This document shows, in pieces, positions 26,752 through 36,257 of a stretch of DNA of 64,000 nucleotides. Source of the stretch: Candidatus Cloacimonadota bacterium (GTDB lineage: Bacteria > Muiribacteriota > UBA6191); NCBI GenBank assembly GCA_023954715.1, contig JAGSHD010000003.1:1-64000 (forward strand). The letters are read 5' to 3'. The notes beneath the pieces are model-generated. The model searched no databases and was not told the DNA's origin. It was given only the letters and a program-made list of their open reading frames with translations. A program made the translations under genes and the position numbers. Within the stretch, counting starts at the first letter, position 1, and the number at the start of each line of letters is the position of its first letter.

Positions 26752-27618
26752 ATGAATAGTGTTGATGATAATTTATATACAGAGCTGATTGAATCCCCAA
26801 CGAACGGGTTAAAAGCAATAATGTGTCGGGTTACCCATACAAATCAAGACTTCTTTGGTACTTGCTCAATTGTACCCTTTGAAAACGCCAGATTAGCTGA
26901 GCAGCACTCTAGGGAGTTATGTGTTCGTGCGCATAGTATTTCCAATATCTTTGATCTAGGTAAAGATGGAGTTCATCTTAATATATACGGTCCTGAGCAT
27001 TTAATTTTAGATGTAAAAATAGTTACAGATTTTTGTAATTATTTAGAGGAAACATGGGACTTTAAGATGACTTTGTCTATGAGAAATCAACCGGTTCTTG
27101 TTTCAAAAAATTACTTAAATACCCCAGTAGATTTATCACAATTCAGTGCTGAAGCTATCTTTAGAGTAATTAAGAAGTTTCAAAATCGAAAAGGGGTTTA
27201 TTCTAGTTTGATGAAGGTCGCTATTCAAGGTCTCGGAAAAGTGGGAATGTGTTTAGCAAAGTTTTGCTACGACGAAGGATATCAAATTTATGCTAGTGAT
27301 ATAAGTAATGATAGAAGAAAAGAAGCTCAAGCTTTATATGGTGTCATTCCAGTGCAAGCGGATCAAATATACATGCAAGACTGCACGGTATTTTGTCCCT
27401 GTGCTATTAGTGGAACTTTAAATGCTTCTACAATGCCTCAATTGGTTTGCCAATTTATTGTAGGTTCGGCACAATTTCAAAAAAATCCAAATAACTATAA
27501 GTTGATTGATACTAATCAACCAATATGGGCTCCTGATATATTAATGGACCCAAGTATTTTAGCGTATTTTTTTAATAAGAAAGAAGTCTATTTTAGACGA
27601 TTAGAACTACTAGTGTAA
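26752..27618 (+). CDS. Leucine-dehydrogenase-like protein lacking catalytic residues
   Basis: Clear relative of the Leu/Phe/Glu/Val dehydrogenase superfamily. The start (GLKAIMCR), the Rossmann motif VAIQGLGKVG (about 157-166) and the CPCAISGTLN...TMPQL...GSAQ segment align with leucine dehydrogenases. The amino-acid-binding half is eroded. The position of MTYKN reads SISN, GGGK reads LGKDG with no lysine at the catalytic site, and the catalytic aspartate block (TAEDVGT) reads LSMRNQP. It is also shorter (288 aa against about 350-370) and lacks the family C-terminal helices. The frame is intact, so it may be a pseudoenzyme or a gene in early decay. Confidence 0.72.
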   Translation: MNSVDDNLYTELIESPTNGLKAIMCRVTHTNQDFFGTCSIVPFENARLAEQHSRELCVRAHSISNIFDLGKDGVHLNIYGPEHLILDVKIVTDFCNYLEETWDFKMTLSMRNQPVLVSKNYLNTPVDLSQFSAEAIFRVIKKFQNRKGVYSSLMKVAIQGLGKVGMCLAKFCYDEGYQIYASDISNDRRKEAQALYGVIPVQADQIYMQDCTVFCPCAISGTLNASTMPQLVCQFIVGSAQFQKNPNNYKLIDTNQPIWAPDILMDPSILAYFFNKKEVYFRRLELLV

Positions 27619-27619
27619 A

Positions 27620-27769
27620 TTAGCTCTTAACTAGAATAATCTTTTTAGCTTGGCCAACAAACTTCTTACGTTCATTTTTACCCATCATACTTGCGTACAA
27701 AAATAGATCTTGAGTAGATGCTGTGTGATTTGAATAAGCTTTGATTAAATTATCTGTGTTAATGTACAT
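27620..27769 (-). CDS. Small 49-residue protein
   Basis: Short basic protein (MYINTDNLIKAYSNH... ending IILVKS) with no recognised family. ATG 27769 is chosen because AAGGA lies seven bases upstream. A longer frame to 27814 has no ribosome binding site. It is convergent with, and one base from, the dehydrogenase-like gene. It has no membrane segment or signal. Confidence 0.45.
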   Translation of the reverse strand: MYINTDNLIKAYSNHTASTQDLFLYASMMGKNERKKFVGQAKKIILVKS

Positions 27770-27992
27770 GATATATCCTTCTAAATTCGTAACTGATACA
27801 TATACTATCGACATAAATCGAAATATAACAAATAATTTTGTATACTTTGTTATGACTCTGAATTGTAAATCTTAGGAATGTCTCTTATCTATCACTGGGA
27901 ATAAAAGCTCAAGTCTTGTATAATGCTATTAAAGTTATAGATCATCGATTGTTTGTATCAAATTTTTGCCCTGGGGTTTATAAAGTTTATCT

Positions 27993-29327
27993 ATGAAGAT
28001 AAAATATATAATTATAAGTATTTTTTTAAGTTGTTCATGGCTTTATGGACAATCACTAAAAGATCTATCTATGTATGTGAAAAAAAATCCAAAGGATTTA
28101 AAAGCCATGTACAAACTTGCAAGTGGTTTAACCAAGATTGAAAAGTATAAACCGGCACATAAATACTGGAAAAGACTTTTGCAGAAACGTTCAAATGATG
28201 ACAAAATTAGGTATTATTACTCATTAAATTTGTTTAAGCTCGAAAAGGTGAGCATGGCTTTAGTAGCTTGTTCTAAAGCTAAAAGTGATGCGGTCAAAGC
28301 TAAATGTAAAGCTATGGTTAATAAAGCCAAAGATGATTATCCGGATGATTACAGCTTTTATCAAGCAGAGTTATCCTTTGCTAAAAAAGACTATGAACGT
28401 ACCTTTGAGATATTAGAAGAGCTTTTATCTTCAGAAATCGACAATGTTAAATATAGGCTTTTACTCGGTAAATTTTACCATGCCACCAAAGAATATACTT
28501 ATGCTTGGGATCAGTATAATTTTGTCGAGCAGGAAAGTGAGAGCGATAACTCAGTTAAAAGATTAAAAGCAAAATTGAAAGAAATTGGAAAAAAGTCACT
28601 ACTTTACGTAAATGAACACAAGGGTGATATCTCGGATGAAAACTCTTTCTACAATAAATTTCTATATGCATTAAAGTTTTATACTAATGAAACTAGTCGT
28701 CGAGTAGGTGGCTTTAAGATTAAATATGAAACATATTTAAAGACTCAAATAGATGAAGAAGAAGAGTCTTTTGAAAACTATTACCAGCTAGCCTTCATTC
28801 AAAGCGCTCTAAAAAACTCCTCTGAAGCAAAAGAAACTTATGAAATGGCACTGAATGAAGCACCGGATGATTTTCTATACGCTACAGTAGAGTTTTTAAT
28901 AAAGGATCTTAGTTCTAAAAAAGACGGAGCAATTTCAGAAGAAGACTTTATTAATATGGCTGGTGGTGAGGATGTTTACAACCAATTGTTAAAGGCTTCA
29001 GAAAAAGCGAATGATGCGGCTCGCTCTAGTGAACAAAAAGCTATGGTTGGGCAAGCAAAACAAACGATTGACAATCTTGGTATAGATAAAGAAGAATTTA
29101 TTCGAGAGTATGAAAACTTCAAAAGAAAATTACAAAATGCTAGAAGTACATCCGAAAAAGAAAATATAAAAAAACAGTTTAAATCTAAGTATGGACACTT
29201 GATGGATGACCCTAAAATGAAGGGTCAGTTAAGAAACTTTTTAAACTCTTCTGAGGGTCAAAATCTTAGAAATAAATACCAAAATGATTTAGGTAAACTA
29301 AAATCTAAATATGGTAAATCCCTTTAA
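27993..29327 (+). CDS. Secreted TPR-repeat protein
   Basis: An N-terminal signal peptide (MKIKYIIISIFLSCSWLYG, then Q) is followed by helix-turn-helix repeats of TPR type. Examples are residues about 25-75 (DLKAMYKLASGL...KPAHKYWKRLL) and further ones to about 300. A charged helical tail (about 330-444) is rich in K, E and N and contains repeated SKYG segments. Predicted periplasmic scaffold, function unknown. The next secreted protein gene overlaps or abuts its 3' end, so the two are probably an operon. Confidence 0.7.
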   Translation: MKIKYIIISIFLSCSWLYGQSLKDLSMYVKKNPKDLKAMYKLASGLTKIEKYKPAHKYWKRLLQKRSNDDKIRYYYSLNLFKLEKVSMALVACSKAKSDAVKAKCKAMVNKAKDDYPDDYSFYQAELSFAKKDYERTFEILEELLSSEIDNVKYRLLLGKFYHATKEYTYAWDQYNFVEQESESDNSVKRLKAKLKEIGKKSLLYVNEHKGDISDENSFYNKFLYALKFYTNETSRRVGGFKIKYETYLKTQIDEEEESFENYYQLAFIQSALKNSSEAKETYEMALNEAPDDFLYATVEFLIKDLSSKKDGAISEEDFINMAGGEDVYNQLLKASEKANDAARSSEQKAMVGQAKQTIDNLGIDKEEFIREYENFKRKLQNARSTSEKENIKKQFKSKYGHLMDDPKMKGQLRNFLNSSEGQNLRNKYQNDLGKLKSKYGKSL

Positions 29328-30030
29328 TATGCGAGCTATTTTTTGTTTTGTAGTAGTCTTCTTTGCTCTCAACTTTCAAACGAACGCCAAAAAGCCAGAT
29401 GGAAGAAACCTAGGTGCTTTTGCACATATGAAAATATCAAAGTTTCGAAAACGCAAAAACACTCAAAAGACGATTTTAATATTACCTGTAGTTATAGATG
29501 AAGGACGACGTGGCTTTGATCGCTATGCATTTGATCAACTGTCAGATTTCTTTAGAGGATACAATTATTTAGTACCGTCCTTTTTAGAAACTAGTCTGTA
29601 TCTACGTCAAAGAAATATAGAGAAAACGGCTTTCGAATCAAACTTTCAAGGTTTGGCTAAAAAGTATAAGGCTACTTATGTTGTGTTTTTAAGGATCAAA
29701 AAACTAGAACACTTTACCAAAATCAACGCAGCAGGTGTTGTGGCATCTGGTTTTGCCTTAGGTGGAATAGGTCGCTACTCATTTGGAGAATACCTTTTAA
29801 AAGTTTATTCATTAGATAAAAATACGATTTATGAATATTCTACTGTAGATAAAAAGAAAGACCATATTCTTGGTTTTTGGCAAACTTCAAAAAGTTTGGC
29901 TAAAAAAATGCAGAAAGAATCCATTCAATCGCTACTTACTGAGTTTGCTACGAAGCAAGTACATCGCTCCGAAGGGTATATCCTAAAAAGCATAGACTCC
30001 TACTTTGAAGATGCCAAAGGTTTTCAGTAG
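29311..30030 (+). CDS. Secreted protein of unknown function
   Basis: A signal peptide (RAIFCFVVVFFALNFQTNA) is followed by an alpha/beta-like region with a strand pair ILILPVVIDEG and YVVFLRIKKLEHF, and a glycine-rich GVVASGFALGGIGRYSFGEYLLKVYS segment. The architecture recalls CsgG/LpoB-like nucleotide-fold lipoproteins, but there is no lipobox and I do not claim that family. ATG 29311 overlaps the TPR gene by 17 bp. ATG 29329, directly after its stop, would give a cleaner signal peptide. Confidence 0.6.
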   Translation: MVNPFNMRAIFCFVVVFFALNFQTNAKKPDGRNLGAFAHMKISKFRKRKNTQKTILILPVVIDEGRRGFDRYAFDQLSDFFRGYNYLVPSFLETSLYLRQRNIEKTAFESNFQGLAKKYKATYVVFLRIKKLEHFTKINAAGVVASGFALGGIGRYSFGEYLLKVYSLDKNTIYEYSTVDKKKDHILGFWQTSKSLAKKMQKESIQSLLTEFATKQVHRSEGYILKSIDSYFEDAKGFQ

Positions 30031-30035
30031 AGCAA

Positions 30036-30074
30036 TTTGTATAACTAAAAATCTTGAGGCTTAAGTTATACAAA
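30036..30074. promoter_or_regulatory. 11-bp perfect inverted repeat upstream of nqr
   Basis: TTTGTATAACT (30036-30046) and AGTTATACAAA (30064-30074) are exact reverse complements with a 17-bp spacer. The right arm is not followed by a T run, so an operator or structured RNA is as likely as a terminator for the preceding gene. Confidence 0.5.
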
Positions 30075-30113
30075 ATAAACTTAGTTTTGTGACAGGATTA
30101 TAAAAGGATAAAG

Positions 30114-30133
30114 TTTTGTAATTCATCACAAAA
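30114..30133. promoter_or_regulatory. Crp/Fnr-like palindrome upstream of nqrA
   Basis: TTTTGT-aattcatc-ACAAAA is a perfect 6+6 dyad. Its core TGTAA-N6-TCACA matches the Crp-type half site TCACA on the right and differs by one base on the left. It sits about 180 bp before nqrA and would suit respiratory or carbon regulation. Confidence 0.35.
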
Positions 30134-30197
30134 AATCTCCAATTAATTAGAATAAAACCCCATGTGTTCAGACCTTAATATTTCTTGCGATTTTTTT

Positions 30198-30245
30198 GAG
30201 ACAGGAGTATCCTATTCGGTATTATAGGGGTACCCCTATTGTCTC
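30198..30245 (+). promoter_or_regulatory. Nested dyads in the nqr leader
   Basis: An outer pair GAGACA (30198-30203) and TGTCTC (30240-30245) encloses the perfect 16-bp palindrome ATAGGGGTACCCCTAT (30224-30239), which abuts the 3' outer arm. As RNA this could fold into two stacked helices about 65 bases before the nqrA start. As DNA it could be an operator. No match to a known riboswitch is recognised. Confidence 0.4.
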
Positions 30246-30312
30246 GATATATTTTGAGATAAAATACAACAAGATAAAGAAGTTAAAACGATCTTTTTTG
30301 GTAGGAGAATTT

Positions 30313-31659
30313 ATGGTGCGGATGCAATTATCCGGGGGCTATAATCTTAATCTGGCAGGTAAGCCTAGTTTAGGTATAACAGAGCTTTTAAAAGTACCAT
30401 CTTTAATTTCAGTAAAGGCAATTGATTTACACGGAATCAAACCTTTAATGAAAGTAAAAGTTGGAGATAAAGTAAAAGCTGGCGATGTTTTATTCCTTAA
30501 CAAAGCAAATCACAAGGTGAAAGTGGTAGCTCCGTTTGATGGAACAGTTAAAGAAGTTAAGCGCGGTGATAGACGTGTATTACTTGAAGTAATAATTGAC
30601 GTTGATGGGAAACAAAGCGAATCTCAATTTAAGTCAAAAAGTGTAGACGACATTAGTGAAAAAGATCTTATGGATCATTTACTAGATACAGGCAGTTGGC
30701 CATTTTTTCGCCAATATCCATACAATGTTGTGGCAGACCCAGAGTTAAGACCTAGAGATATTTACGTTGAAACATTATGTAATGAACCTCATGTTCCTGA
30801 TATGAACTATGTCTTACAGGACCAAAAAGAAGCTTTTGAAAAAGGTATAGCACTTTTAAAAAAACTTACACCTGGAAATGTATATACAGGTTTAGCAAAT
30901 ACTGAGATCGAAATCCCTAAGTGGATGAGATCAGTAAAAGGCACTACTCCAGTATATACCAATAATATATATCCTGCCGGTGAAGCATCTGTACAAAGTT
31001 ACAATGTAGCTCCTATCAAAAAAAATGAAGTAATTTGGCATATCAATGCACAAGACTTAATTGCAATTGTAAACTTGTTAGAGTCTGGTAAACTAGATTA
31101 CTCAAGAGTTATGACAGTTGCAGGTTCATGTGTTGATAAACCACAATATATAAAAACTTATGTTGGATCTGCTGTTAAAGTCGTAACTAAAGATGGCGTA
31201 TCTTACGGTGAAAATCGATACATCTCAGGTGGTATTTTCACAGGTACAACTATTGAAAAAGATGGATATCTAGGTTTTTATGGACATTCACTTCATGTAA
31301 TTGAAGAAGGACTAAACCGAGAGTTTTTACCATTTCAAAGACCTGGTTTTGAGAAAGCTTCTTTTTCAAGAGTGTTTCTATCAACCTTTTTTGGACCGGA
31401 TACTTTTGTTCAGACTTCCTCTCAAATGGGTGAAGAAAGAGCTTGTATTGCTTGTTCACATTGTGAAGAAGTATGTCCAGTTGATATTAAACCACAATTT
31501 TTGTTTAAGTCTCTTTTAGCTGAGGACTATGCAATGGGTGAAGCCCTTGGAGTTAAAGATTGTTCACTTTGTGGATTATGTACTTATGTATGTCCATCTA
31601 AAATAGATTTAGACGACATTATTTCCTCTGCGCAAAAGTTTTTGCATAAGGAGGGGTAA
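30313..31659 (+). CDS. nqrA: Na+-translocating NADH:quinone reductase subunit A
   Basis: Peripheral cytoplasmic subunit of the Na+-pumping NADH dehydrogenase. The N-terminus (GGYNLNLAGKPS...), the lipoyl-like domain (KVGDKVKAGDVLF...VVAPFDGTVKEV) and the length (448 aa) match NqrA. The C-terminus is unusual. It carries two complete C-x2-C-x2-C-x3-CP motifs (about 377-388 and 417-428), whereas vibrio NqrA keeps only remnants. Related RnfC binds two 4Fe-4S clusters there. I start at ATG 30313, with AGGAG eight bases upstream. An upstream in-frame ATG would run through the structured leader. First gene of nqrABCDEF. Confidence 0.93.
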   Translation: MVRMQLSGGYNLNLAGKPSLGITELLKVPSLISVKAIDLHGIKPLMKVKVGDKVKAGDVLFLNKANHKVKVVAPFDGTVKEVKRGDRRVLLEVIIDVDGKQSESQFKSKSVDDISEKDLMDHLLDTGSWPFFRQYPYNVVADPELRPRDIYVETLCNEPHVPDMNYVLQDQKEAFEKGIALLKKLTPGNVYTGLANTEIEIPKWMRSVKGTTPVYTNNIYPAGEASVQSYNVAPIKKNEVIWHINAQDLIAIVNLLESGKLDYSRVMTVAGSCVDKPQYIKTYVGSAVKVVTKDGVSYGENRYISGGIFTGTTIEKDGYLGFYGHSLHVIEEGLNREFLPFQRPGFEKASFSRVFLSTFFGPDTFVQTSSQMGEERACIACSHCEEVCPVDIKPQFLFKSLLAEDYAMGEALGVKDCSLCGLCTYVCPSKIDLDDIISSAQKFLHKEG

Positions 31660-31660
31660 A

Positions 31661-32860
31661 ATGAAAGTATTATTAGATATATTTGAAAAAACTAGAAAGG
31701 ACTTATTTGGTCCAGGAAAGCCTCTCGAAAAGTTTGAGCCTGGTTATGACGCAGCAGAGACATTTTTGTTTTCTCCTGTACACACAACCAAAAAAGGTCC
31801 ACATGTTCGAGATGCTGTAGATACAAAAAGATATATGTCGATGGTGATTGCTGCCTTAATACCAGCATTGATCTTTGGTATATATAATGCAGGATATCAA
31901 GCTCAATTAGCTACGTCACAAAGTATTGATTGTGCTAGTTGTTTTATTGAAGGACTCAAATTGGTTGTCCCTTTAATAATTTTATCTTATGCAGTCGGTG
32001 GTACTTGGGAAGCTATTTTCGCTGTTGTTAGAAAACATCCTATCAATGAAGGTTTTTTAGTAACTGGGTTACTTTTCCCATTGATTCTTCCTCCGACGAT
32101 TCCTTTATGGCAAGCTGCTATTGGTATTTCTTTTGGGGTTGTCATCGGTAAAGAAGTATTTGGTGGAACAGGAATGAACGTTCTGAACCCAGCTTTAGTT
32201 GCTCGTGCATTTTGTTTCTTTTCTTATCCAGGTAAGATGAGTGGTGATAATGTTTGGGTACATATTTCAGATCCAGCTAAAATGGTAGATGGTTTCTCTG
32301 GCGCAACTCCTTTGGCTATTGCAGCAGCTCATACTAAAACAGCAGCAACTGATCCCAATGTAGTTGAAGCACTAACAGCTAAAGGTTTTTCCTTTATGGC
32401 TATGTTTAGTGGTTTGATTCCTGGTTCAATTGGTGAAACTTCTACTGTAGCAATTTTGCTTGGAGCTTTGTTTTTAGCTATAGTTGGTGTTGCTTCATTT
32501 AGAACCATGATTGCTTGTGTATTTGGAGCAATGGTTACAGGATTAATTTTCTATAATTTTGCACCAGCTAGTGCAGCAGGTATTTACCATTTACCTCCAC
32601 ATTTACATTTAGTTATGGGTGGTTTTGCTTTTGGTTGTGTATTTATGGCAACGGATCCTGTATCTAGTGCCGCTACAAATACAGGTAAATTAATCTATGG
32701 ATTTGGTATTGGAGTTTTGGCTGTACTCATTAGAACAGTTAATCCAGCTTATCCAGAAGGTATGATGCTTGCAATTTTGTTTATGAATGTGTTCGCACCC
32801 CTCATTGACTTTTACGTAATTCAAGTACATGTTGCTGACAGAAGGAGAAAGCATGAGTAA
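31661..32860 (+). CDS. nqrB: NQR subunit B
   Basis: Membrane subunit with covalently bound FMN and the sodium path. About ten hydrophobic helices are visible. The flavinylation motif in GFSGATPLA places FMN on Thr216, the target of ApbE. GTGMNVLNPALVARAF and MATDPVSSAATNTGK are typical NqrB blocks. The length is 399 aa. It begins 1 bp after nqrA and overlaps nqrC by 8 bp. Confidence 0.96.
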   Translation: MKVLLDIFEKTRKDLFGPGKPLEKFEPGYDAAETFLFSPVHTTKKGPHVRDAVDTKRYMSMVIAALIPALIFGIYNAGYQAQLATSQSIDCASCFIEGLKLVVPLIILSYAVGGTWEAIFAVVRKHPINEGFLVTGLLFPLILPPTIPLWQAAIGISFGVVIGKEVFGGTGMNVLNPALVARAFCFFSYPGKMSGDNVWVHISDPAKMVDGFSGATPLAIAAAHTKTAATDPNVVEALTAKGFSFMAMFSGLIPGSIGETSTVAILLGALFLAIVGVASFRTMIACVFGAMVTGLIFYNFAPASAAGIYHLPPHLHLVMGGFAFGCVFMATDPVSSAATNTGKLIYGFGIGVLAVLIRTVNPAYPEGMMLAILFMNVFAPLIDFYVIQVHVADRRRKHE

Positions 32861-33602
32861 TGATAATGTATATACTTTTGCTTACGCAGGAGCTGTTTGT
32901 TTAGTTTGTAGTTTATTATTGTCTGTGGCCGCAATTCAATTGAAGCCAATCCAAGAAGAAAACGTAAAATTAGATAAGCAAAAAAATATTTTAAAAGCTT
33001 TTGCTTTAGCAGACTCTGATACAGATGCTGCAATAGTTAAAGAAAAGTTTACAAAATTTGTTAAAGGTTTTGTTATTGATAAATCAGGTAAAACGGTTGA
33101 AGGTTTAACTCCTGAAACATTAGATGTTAAAAAGACTTGTTCCGTTCATCCAAATGATCTTGCTAAAAATGCTGAAGATTGTTTGCTTCCTGTATTCAAG
33201 AAAGTTGAAAACGGGGCTACAACCGGATTAGCCTTCGGAATCGAAGGTCAAGGTCTCTGGTCTAGACTAAAAGGGTATTTAGCTCTTAAGTCGGATGGTG
33301 ACACTGTTGAAGGGTTAGCGTTTTATTCACAAGCTGAGACTGCTGGTCTTGGTGGTGAGATCGCTGAAAACTGGTTTCAAGATAACTTTAAAGATAAAAA
33401 AATCTACAATGCTGCTAATGAATTGGTATCTGTTGTTGTAGCAAAGGGTGAAGCTAAAAATGCTACGACTCCTATTGCTCATACAGTGGATGGAATTAGT
33501 GGTGCTACCATTACAAGTGATGGTGTAACTGACCTATTGATTCACGCTCTAGGAATGTACAAGCCTTACTTGACTAAATTTAGAGAGGGTGGAAACTCAT
33601 GA
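32853..33602 (+). CDS. nqrC: NQR subunit C
   Basis: Single-span membrane subunit (helix about 5-28) with a periplasmic FMN-binding domain. DGISGATITSDG holds the covalent FMN threonine at residue 219. ATG 32853 is chosen. GGAG lies just upstream and the ATG overlaps the nqrB stop, the usual coupled arrangement. The length is 249 aa. It overlaps nqrD by 4 bp. Confidence 0.96.
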   Translation: MSNDNVYTFAYAGAVCLVCSLLLSVAAIQLKPIQEENVKLDKQKNILKAFALADSDTDAAIVKEKFTKFVKGFVIDKSGKTVEGLTPETLDVKKTCSVHPNDLAKNAEDCLLPVFKKVENGATTGLAFGIEGQGLWSRLKGYLALKSDGDTVEGLAFYSQAETAGLGGEIAENWFQDNFKDKKIYNAANELVSVVVAKGEAKNATTPIAHTVDGISGATITSDGVTDLLIHALGMYKPYLTKFREGGNS

Positions 33603-34234
33603 GTTTAAGTAAAAAAGAAATGGAAGTATTAGTAGATCCATTAGTATTTAATAATCCGATCGCAATTCAAGCTCTTGGAGTTTGTTCTGCACTAGCTGTT
33701 ACAGTACAGTTAAAGCAAGCAATTGTAATGTCTGTATCTGTGGCTTTCGTATTAGTTTTCTCTAGTTTCTTTTTATCTGTATTAGCAAATACTGGTAAAG
33801 GGATACCAAATAAGATTCGTATGATTGTTGAACTTTGTGTTATTGCATCATTAGTAATTTTAGTGGATCAAGTACTGAAGGCAGTTGATTATGACTTGTA
33901 CAAGCAGTTATCTGTGTTTGTGGGTCTGATCATTACTAACTGTATCATCATGGGTAGAGCAGAAGCATTTGCTCTTGGTAATTCTCCAAAAGCATCTATT
34001 TTAGATGGTATTGGTAATGCTGGTGGTTATGCAATTGTACTATGTACTGTTGGTGGCTTAAGAGAGTTGTTGGGGTCTGGTAAATTACTAGGGTTCCGAT
34101 TAATTCCTGAAAGTCTTTACACTAATTTAGGTTATGAAAATTGTGGTTTGATGGTTTTAGCACCTGGTGCTTTTGTATTAATAGGATTATTTATCTGGGT
34201 TCAAAACACTTTGTGGCCAGCTAAAAATAACTAG
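33599..34234 (+). CDS. nqrD: NQR subunit D
   Basis: Integral membrane subunit of 211 aa with six predicted helices. [13 protein letters not shown] [13 protein letters not shown] and the [12 protein letters not shown] segment are characteristic of NqrD/RnfE. With NqrE it forms a related pair that holds an intramembrane iron centre through conserved cysteines. The start codon overlaps the nqrC stop (ATGA). Confidence 0.96.
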   Translation: MSLSKKEMEVLVDPLVFNNPIAIQALGVCSALAVTVQLKQAIVMSVSVAFVLVFSSFFLSVLANTGKGIPNKIRMIVELCVIASLVILVDQVLKAVDYDLYKQLSVFVGLIITNCIIMGRAEAFALGNSPKASILDGIGNAGGYAIVLCTVGGLRELLGSGKLLGFRLIPESLYTNLGYENCGLMVLAPGAFVLIGLFIWVQNTLWPAKNN

Positions 34235-34251
34235 AGAAGTTGGAGGTTAAC

Positions 34252-34872
34252 ATGAATAGTACAGAACTAATTTCTCTTGCGGTTTCCTCGATATTTGTTA
34301 ACAACATTTTGTTGGCAAACTTCTTAGGGATGTGTTCATTCTTAGCTGTATCAAAAAAAGTTGAAACAGCTATGGGACTCGGAATCGCAGTTACATTTGT
34401 ATTGGCAATTGTATGTCCAGTAAACTGGGTATTATACCAATATATATTTAAGGCTGGAGCCTTAGTGTGGATCAGTGAAGACTTGGCTCACATTGATTTA
34501 AGTTTTTTAAAGTTTATTAGTTTTATTGCGGTGATTGCTGCAATGATTCAAATTATTGAAATGTTTATGGATAAGTATATGCCTAGCTTATATGCTGCTC
34601 TTGGAATTTTCTTACCTTTGATTGCAGTAAACTGTGCAATTTTAGGGGCTGCTCTTTTCATGGTAGAAAGAGACTATAGTCTTATAGAAAGTGGAGTGTT
34701 TGGTATTGCTTCTGGTATAGGTTGGTGGTTGGCAATTATTGCAATGGCAGCTATTCGACAAAAATTAGTTTATTCTAATGTGCCGGTAGGACTACGAGGA
34801 TTAGGTATTACTTTTATTATCACTGGACTTATGGCGATTGGTTTCATGGGTTTTGCTGGAATCAGCCTTTAG
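34252..34872 (+). CDS. nqrE: NQR subunit E
   Basis: Integral membrane subunit of 206 aa, homologous to RnfA and paralogous to Nqr[25 protein letters not shown] and [16 protein letters not shown] contain the cysteines placed near the intramembrane iron centre. ATG 34252 is chosen because GGAGG lies a few bases upstream. It is followed 9 bp later by nqrF. Confidence 0.96.
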   Translation: MNSTELISLAVSSIFVNNILLANFLGMCSFLAVSKKVETAMGLGIAVTFVLAIVCPVNWVLYQYIFKAGALVWISEDLAHIDLSFLKFISFIAVIAAMIQIIEMFMDKYMPSLYAALGIFLPLIAVNCAILGAALFMVERDYSLIESGVFGIASGIGWWLAIIAMAAIRQKLVYSNVPVGLRGLGITFIITGLMAIGFMGFAGISL

Positions 34873-34881
34873 GAGAGTAAA

Positions 34882-36102
34882 ATGGAAATTGTTATATCAG
34901 TAGCAGCATTTACTGGCCTAATTATAGGTTTAGTATTTGTATTAAATGTAGCGTCTGGCTTTTTAGTGGATTCTGGTCCAGTAAGTCTAGATATTAACGG
35001 TGGTAAAAAAGTTGCAGAGATCTCAGCAGGAGATACTCTTCTTGGTTCATTAATTGGACAAGGGATCTTTTTACCATCAGCTTGTGGTGGTGGCGGAAGT
35101 TGCGCACAATGTAAGTGTAAAATTATTTCAGGTGGTGGAGAGGTTCTTCCTACTGAAGAGGGTCATCTAACACGTAAAGAAGCACGTGAAGGTGTAAGAC
35201 TTGCTTGTCAGGTTAAAGTTAAAGAAGATATGAAAGTTGAAGTAGAAGAAGAGATTTTTGGAATCCAAAAGTTTAAGACTCGAGTTCGATCTAATCATAA
35301 CGTTGCGACTTTTATTAAAGAGTTAGTTTTAGAACTTGAAAATGGACAAAAGATTGACTTTAAAAATGGTGGGTATATTCAGATTGAAGTACCTGTTCAT
35401 GAAGTATCATATAAGGACTTTGATATTGAAGAAGAATATCACCCAGATTGGGATAAGTTTGATGTTTGGAAATATCACTCTAAAGTTGATGAGCCAATAA
35501 TTAGAGCATACTCTATGGCTAATCATCCAGCAGAAGATGATATCGTGATGTTAAATGTTCGTATTGCTTCTCCTCCTCCAGGACGAGATGATTTACCTCC
35601 AGGACAATGTTCTTCATGGATTTTTAATTTAAAACCAGGGGACGAAGTTACGATTTCTGGACCTTACGGTGAATTTTTCATCCAAGAAACAGAAAGAGAA
35701 ATGTGTTTTGTTGGTGGTGGTGCTGGTATGGCTCCAATGCGATCTCATATTTTCCACATGTTTAATACATTGCAAACTAAAAGAAAGGGTACTTTTTGGT
35801 ATGGAGCAAGATCTAAGCGAGAAATGTTCTATCACGACCAGTTCCTTGATATTGAAAAGCGAATGGATAACTTTGATTATACCGTAGCTTTATCCGACGC
35901 ACTTCCTGAAGACAACTGGGAAGGTAGTACAGGGTTTATTCATAATGTTCTTTTAGAAGAATACTTGAATAATCATGAAGACCCTACAGAAATAGAATAC
36001 TATTTATGTGGGCCTCCTATCATGAACAAGTGTGTAATCGAAATGTTAGATAGTTTAGGCGTAGAACCAGACATGATCCGATTGGATGATTTTGGTGGCT
36101 AA
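34882..36102 (+). CDS. nqrF: NQR subunit F, NADH-oxidising flavoprotein
   Basis: Entry point for electrons from NADH. An N-terminal membrane helix (about 3-25) is followed by a 2Fe-2S ferredoxin domain with Cys residues in [13 protein letters not shown] (about 67-79) and ACQV (near 110). A ferredoxin-NADP reductase-like domain follows, with the FAD motif RAYSMAN and the NADH-binding [11 protein letters not shown] and YLCGPP blocks. The length of 406 aa is standard. A terminator follows immediately. Confidence 0.97.
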   Translation: MEIVISVAAFTGLIIGLVFVLNVASGFLVDSGPVSLDINGGKKVAEISAGDTLLGSLIGQGIFLPSACGGGGSCAQCKCKIISGGGEVLPTEEGHLTRKEAREGVRLACQVKVKEDMKVEVEEEIFGIQKFKTRVRSNHNVATFIKELVLELENGQKIDFKNGGYIQIEVPVHEVSYKDFDIEEEYHPDWDKFDVWKYHSKVDEPIIRAYSMANHPAEDDIVMLNVRIASPPPGRDDLPPGQCSSWIFNLKPGDEVTISGPYGEFFIQETEREMCFVGGGAGMAPMRSHIFHMFNTLQTKRKGTFWYGARSKREMFYHDQFLDIEKRMDNFDYTVALSDALPEDNWEGSTGFIHNVLLEEYLNNHEDPTEIEYYLCGPPIMNKCVIEMLDSLGVEPDMIRLDDFGG

Positions 36103-36114
36103 AAACTAAAAAAA

Positions 36115-36144
36115 GGCCCTCCTTAGAAATAAGGGGGGTTTTTT
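36115..36144 (+). terminator. Rho-independent terminator after nqrF
   Basis: CCCTCCTTA pairs with TAAGGGGGG (one G-T pair) across a four-base loop and is followed by six T. It ends the nqr operon, so apbE is expected to have its own promoter in the following 110 bp. Confidence 0.9.
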
Positions 36145-36257
36145 GTTGTATCGAAACTTTATGAAGTAGGTTATTATGTGTCAACCAAGAGTTATAAAGT
36201 CTATTGGACTAGATATGTAACCATTAGTCTTTCATTTTAGAAACATCGGGATTAAAA

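Noticed and set aside
30162..30227. 21-codon frame in the nqr leader as an attenuating leader peptide
   Set aside because: No ribosome binding site and no run of regulatory codons.
30196..30312. N-terminal extension of NqrA from an upstream ATG, or a leader peptide
   Set aside because: The translated extension has no similarity to NqrA, while ATG 30313 has an ideal AGGAG and gives the standard family length.
31442..31659. Possibility that nqrA is really rnfC
   Set aside because: The N-terminal domain, gene order nqrABCDEF, the flavinylation motifs of NqrB/NqrC and an NADH-oxidising NqrF all identify NQR.
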